Origin: Muribaculaceae bacterium
Lineage (GTDB): Bacteria; Bacteroidota; Bacteroidia; Bacteroidales; Muribaculaceae
Assembly: GCA_029060585.1 (NCBI GenBank)
Contig: JAIDTS010000551.1
Span: 1-7,706 of the forward strand
Direction of reading: 5' to 3'
Length of the DNA stretch: 7,706 bases
The stretch's first letter is position 1, and each line of letters opens with the position of its first letter. Position numbers and translations under genes: made by a program. This document shows, one piece after another, positions 5,395 through 7,706 of this stretch. The notes under the pieces were generated by a model. The model saw only the letters and a program-made list of their open reading frames with translations. It was not told the DNA's origin and searched no databases.

Positions 5395-6951
5395 ATGGAA
5401 GATAAGGAGAGATACGCCATAGGTGATCAGGACTTCAGGTCATTGCGGGAAGGTCGGTACCTGTATATCGACAAGACCGCATACGTAGAAAAAATTCTTG
5501 GTGGAAGCAAATATTACTTTCTGGCGCGTCCTCGACGCTTCGGGAAGAGCCTGTTTCTGTCCACACTGAGATATTTCTTTGAGGGAAGACGGGAGCTCTT
5601 CAAGGGACTCTACATCGACGGCATAGACTGGAAGTGGGAGTCCTATCCGGTTCTGCATCTCGACCTAAACACGGATAAGTATGCCGAAACAGGAATGCTT
5701 GACGGTGTGCTTGATAGGCATTTCAGGGATTGGGAGAAACAATATGACGTGGATGTAAAGGATATAGATCTTTCCCAAAGATTCAGTACGATAATTAAGT
5801 CAGCTCATGAGAAAACGGGAAAACCTGTAGTGATTCTCGTGGACGAATACGACAAACCCCTCGTCGGCAACCTCAATAAGGACGATAACTTCGAGCATTA
5901 CCGTGTGAAGCTTGCAAGCATATATTCAAATTTTAAGAGCTCGGCAGAGCATATAAGGCTGGTATTCCTGACCGGAGTCAGCCGTTTCAGCAAGCTCAGT
6001 GTCTTCTCCGATCTCAATAACCTAAACGACATAACATTCTCCAATGATTTCGCCGACATATGCGGCATCACAGAGAAGGAATTGCTTGAAAACTTTCACA
6101 TCGGAATCAATCGGCTTGCCGGCAATAGAAAGATGACCTATGATGAGGCATGCCGTCTGCTGAAGAAGAATTATGACGGCTATCGGTTCGCTCCGGAAGG
6201 AAGTGAAATATACAATCCATGGTCGGTGCTCAAGTCGATGTATGAGGGCAGGATCGGCACCTATTGGAACGACACCGGAGCCCCATCTGTCATATCCGAG
6301 GCTCTATTCAATGCGGACGTTGATATTGAGCAGATCCTCTGTGCAAGCTGGAGGCTCAATGATCTGGCAGGCCTTGACCTTCTGAATGCCGATCCGACAG
6401 CATTACTCTACCAGGCAGGCTACCTCACCATAGCTGACTATGACTACGAGTATGAAGAGGTGCGCCTGAAAGTTCCCAACGAGGAGGTGAAGAGAGGACT
6501 TTTCAATGATCTGCTGAAGTGCTATCTTAAACCCCGAAGAGGAACGGTGAAGACGGTAATAGACGGTGTCACCAGAGGTATCCGCAACGGAGACCCGGAG
6601 CAAATGATGAAGAGCCTCGATGCATACTTCGCGGGCATTCCCTACGACCTTAAGCTCGACAACGAGAACAACTTCCAGAATGCCTTCTACATACTGACGA
6701 CTCTGATAGGGATTGACGCGAAGGCGGAGGTGCATACCTCCGACGGGCGCATCGACCTGCTGATTGAGACCCCGAAATATATCTACGTCATAGAGCTGAA
6801 ATACGATGCCACCCCCGAGGAGGCCCTCCGCCAGATCGAAGAAAAAGGGTATGCCCGAAAGTTTGCGACTGATGGGCGCAGGCTCTTCAAGATAGGGGTT
6901 AGCTTCTCTTCCGAGACGCGCCGCATAGATGGATGGAAGATAGAGGGATAA
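5395..6951 (+). CDS. AAA-ATPase-like protein with C-terminal PD-(D/E)XK nuclease domain
   Basis: 518 residues from the ATG at 5395. That start is chosen because a consensus promoter lies just upstream (5346-5377) and family members begin close to the YAIGDQDFRSLREG motif, here residues 7-20. An in-frame GTG at 5278 would add 39 residues encoded by relic, hairpin and promoter DNA. The N-terminal AAA-ATPase-like domain (PF09820-type) shows YLYIDKTAYV (22-31), a Walker A-like RPRRFGKS (45-52), Walker B VVILVDEYDKPL (145-156) and FLTGVSRFSKLSVFSDLNNL (191-210). The C-terminal PD-(D/E)XK domain (PF08011-type) shows Asp454 in GRIDLLIE, Glu467-Leu-Lys469 in VIELKYD, and a following QIEEKGYA (480-487). 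All key residues are present, so the gene looks intact. The family is often multicopy in Bacteroidales; its function is not established, and nuclease activity is only inferred from the fold. The stop is 47 nt before the next lipoprotein gene, and no terminator lies between. Confidence 0.93.
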   Translation: MEDKERYAIGDQDFRSLREGRYLYIDKTAYVEKILGGSKYYFLARPRRFGKSLFLSTLRYFFEGRRELFKGLYIDGIDWKWESYPVLHLDLNTDKYAETGMLDGVLDRHFRDWEKQYDVDVKDIDLSQRFSTIIKSAHEKTGKPVVILVDEYDKPLVGNLNKDDNFEHYRVKLASIYSNFKSSAEHIRLVFLTGVSRFSKLSVFSDLNNLNDITFSNDFADICGITEKELLENFHIGINRLAGNRKMTYDEACRLLKKNYDGYRFAPEGSEIYNPWSVLKSMYEGRIGTYWNDTGAPSVISEALFNADVDIEQILCASWRLNDLAGLDLLNADPTALLYQAGYLTIADYDYEYEEVRLKVPNEEVKRGLFNDLLKCYLKPRRGTVKTVIDGVTRGIRNGDPEQMMKSLDAYFAGIPYDLKLDNENNFQNAFYILTTLIGIDAKAEVHTSDGRIDLLIETPKYIYVIELKYDATPEEALRQIEEKGYARKFATDGRRLFKIGVSFSSETRRIDGWKIEG

Positions 6952-6998
6952 ACTAAGAGAGCTTGTGAAGATTATATTGCGAAAATTAAAATAAGAAT

Positions 6999-7592
6999 AT
7001 GAAAAAACTGGTTTATCTTTTAGTTGCATTTGTATGTGCCGGCGTGGTCGGCTGCGGCGGCCACAAGGATGAGTATGTGATCAAGGGATCTACATCCCAG
7101 TCGCGTCTTGACGGTGAACGTGTCTTTCTGGTCCCTTATGGCACTAAGGCTTATGAGGACAGCATCGGCGTCGACTCAGTGGTGATTAAAAACGGAAAGT
7201 TCGAGTTCCGCGGACATAAGGGTGAGTTTCTCGCGCGCGTGACGATGGACAAGCGCGTGCGCTACGGCACGGAGGACCTTCTTATCGTCACCGAACCGGG
7301 CGAGATCACAGTCGTCATAGACAGCGTATCGAGCGGCATCGGGACTCCGCAGAATGACCTTCTTCAGGCATGGAAAGTCTTGAAGCAGGACCATGACAAG
7401 GTGCATTGGAATCAATCACAGCATATCAAGTATCTCCGCGAGCAGGGCGACACCGTTTATGCCAACGCTCTTGCCGACTCGCTCCGAACCTACAACGAAA
7501 GCTACCTCAAGCTCATCCACGACCTTATGCGCACCACAGGTCCCGGCACGGCCTACGAAGTACTCCGCCAGCGCTACGGCGACCCCGAATAA
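6999..7592 (+). CDS. DUF4369-type lipoprotein without a thioredoxin-like domain
   Basis: 197 residues with a lipoprotein signal peptide, lipobox VVGC (Cys19), followed by GGHKDE, whose Lys-Asp-Glu matches the Bacteroidetes surface-export signal. Residues about 25-120 fit DUF4369: YVIKGSTSQSRLDGERVFLVPY, a DSVVIKNGKFEFRG strand pair (58-71 region), and a DLLIVTEPGEITVVID stretch. Residues about 120-190 are helical and charged. In many Bacteroidetes proteins DUF4369 precedes a thioredoxin/AhpC-like domain with a CxxC motif, giving about 350-400 residues. Here the protein stops before any such domain, and no remnant is seen after the stop, so a natural short form is more likely than a truncation. 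The role is unknown. It lies 47 nt after the AAA gene with no clear promoter, so it may be read from that transcript; its higher G+C suggests it belongs to the host backbone. Confidence 0.85.
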   Translation: MKKLVYLLVAFVCAGVVGCGGHKDEYVIKGSTSQSRLDGERVFLVPYGTKAYEDSIGVDSVVIKNGKFEFRGHKGEFLARVTMDKRVRYGTEDLLIVTEPGEITVVIDSVSSGIGTPQNDLLQAWKVLKQDHDKVHWNQSQHIKYLREQGDTVYANALADSLRTYNESYLKLIHDLMRTTGPGTAYEVLRQRYGDPE

Positions 7593-7605
7593 AATCCTCG
7601 ATTAC

Positions 7606-7636
7606 TTGCATAGGTCACGGATAATCATTATCTTTG
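7606..7636 (+). promoter_or_regulatory. Bacteroidetes-type promoter for the gene at the right edge
   Basis: TTG (7606-7608), 20-nt spacer, TATCTTTG (7629-7636), a full TAnnTTTG match, ending 25 nt before the ATG at 7662. The -33 region TACTTGCATA (7603-7612) is the same ten bases as at 4091-4100. No terminator is visible between the DUF4369 gene and this promoter. Confidence 0.75.
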
Positions 7637-7661
7637 CTATCCAATTGACCGATCAGACATC

Positions 7662-7706
7662 ATGACGAAAGAAATACAAAAGTCATCTTCAAAATATATT
7701 GCGCCG
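7662..7706 (+). CDS. Start of an unidentified gene, cut by the window edge
   Basis: ATG at 7662 opens a frame of 15 codons (MTKEIQKSSSKYIAP) that is still open at the last base. The start is supported by a consensus promoter (7606-7636) at the right distance. The visible residues are polar and basic with no signal peptide so far. They are too few to name a family. Confidence 0.6.
   Translation, partial: MTKEIQKSSSKYIAP

Noticed and set aside
6725..6742. 7-bp hairpin CGGAGGT-GCAT-ACCTCCG in the AAA/PD-(D/E)XK gene
   Set aside because: It is short, lies in a G+C-rich coding stretch, and is of a size expected by chance.
6952..6998. Promoter for the DUF4369 gene
   Set aside because: TTATATTG (6972-6979) only partly resembles the -7 pattern and no TTG lies at the right distance upstream, so read-through from the AAA gene is as likely.
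6403..7029. 208-residue minus-strand open frame spanning the AAA gene 3' end and the next gene's start
   Set aside because: It overlaps the conserved PD-(D/E)XK coding region and a signal peptide on the other strand, and its own sequence has no domain signature.
7393..7665. Overlapping plus-strand open frames in the 3' part of the DUF4369 gene
   Set aside because: They are out-of-frame shadows, with Ser/Thr/Arg-rich translations typical of shifted G+C-rich coding DNA.

Overview
The window looks like chromosomal DNA from a Bacteroidales bacterium, probably a gut Bacteroides/Muribaculaceae-type organism. The evidence is a SusC/SusD pair, lipoproteins with Bacteroidetes-style signal peptides, no Shine-Dalgarno-like sites, and three good matches to the Bacteroidetes promoter pattern (TTG/TTTG, about 20 nt, TAnnTTTG). 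The family label is inference; the order is well supported.

Left part (1-4071): the 3' end of a glycan-uptake operon on the + strand. It holds the last 194 residues of a SusC-like TonB-dependent outer-membrane transporter, a complete SusD-like lipoprotein (31-nt gap), and a third lipoprotein (20-nt gap) in the position of a SusE/F-type surface glycan-binding protein. The third protein carries two tandem copies of a Trp/Cys-rich domain of about 170 residues that I cannot assign to a named family. A strong intrinsic terminator closes the operon. The substrate cannot be read from these genes.

Middle part (4072-6951): an accessory insert. A good promoter and a cluster of TATAAGATTG boxes precede an AT-rich gene for a RhuM-family protein with a PLD-like C-terminal half. 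That gene contains a perfect 12-bp hairpin. Downstream lies a short stretch that closely matches the 3' end of the Trp/Cys-rich lipoprotein gene, including a stop codon, followed directly by a perfect 10-bp hairpin. Then comes a consensus promoter and a gene for an AAA-ATPase-like/PD-(D/E)XK nuclease-like protein, a family commonly multicopy in Bacteroidales with no settled function.

Right part (6999-7706): a short DUF4369-type lipoprotein lacking the thioredoxin-like domain often found with it, a consensus promoter, and the first 15 codons of a gene that runs off the window.

Overall: SusC, SusD and the third lipoprotein should form one outer-membrane uptake complex. The RhuM and AAA/PD-(D/E)XK genes look like independently promoted, laterally acquired passengers, and the 3'-end relic beside them hints at a past duplication or integration at this spot. 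I see no RNA genes, CRISPR arrays or transposase genes.
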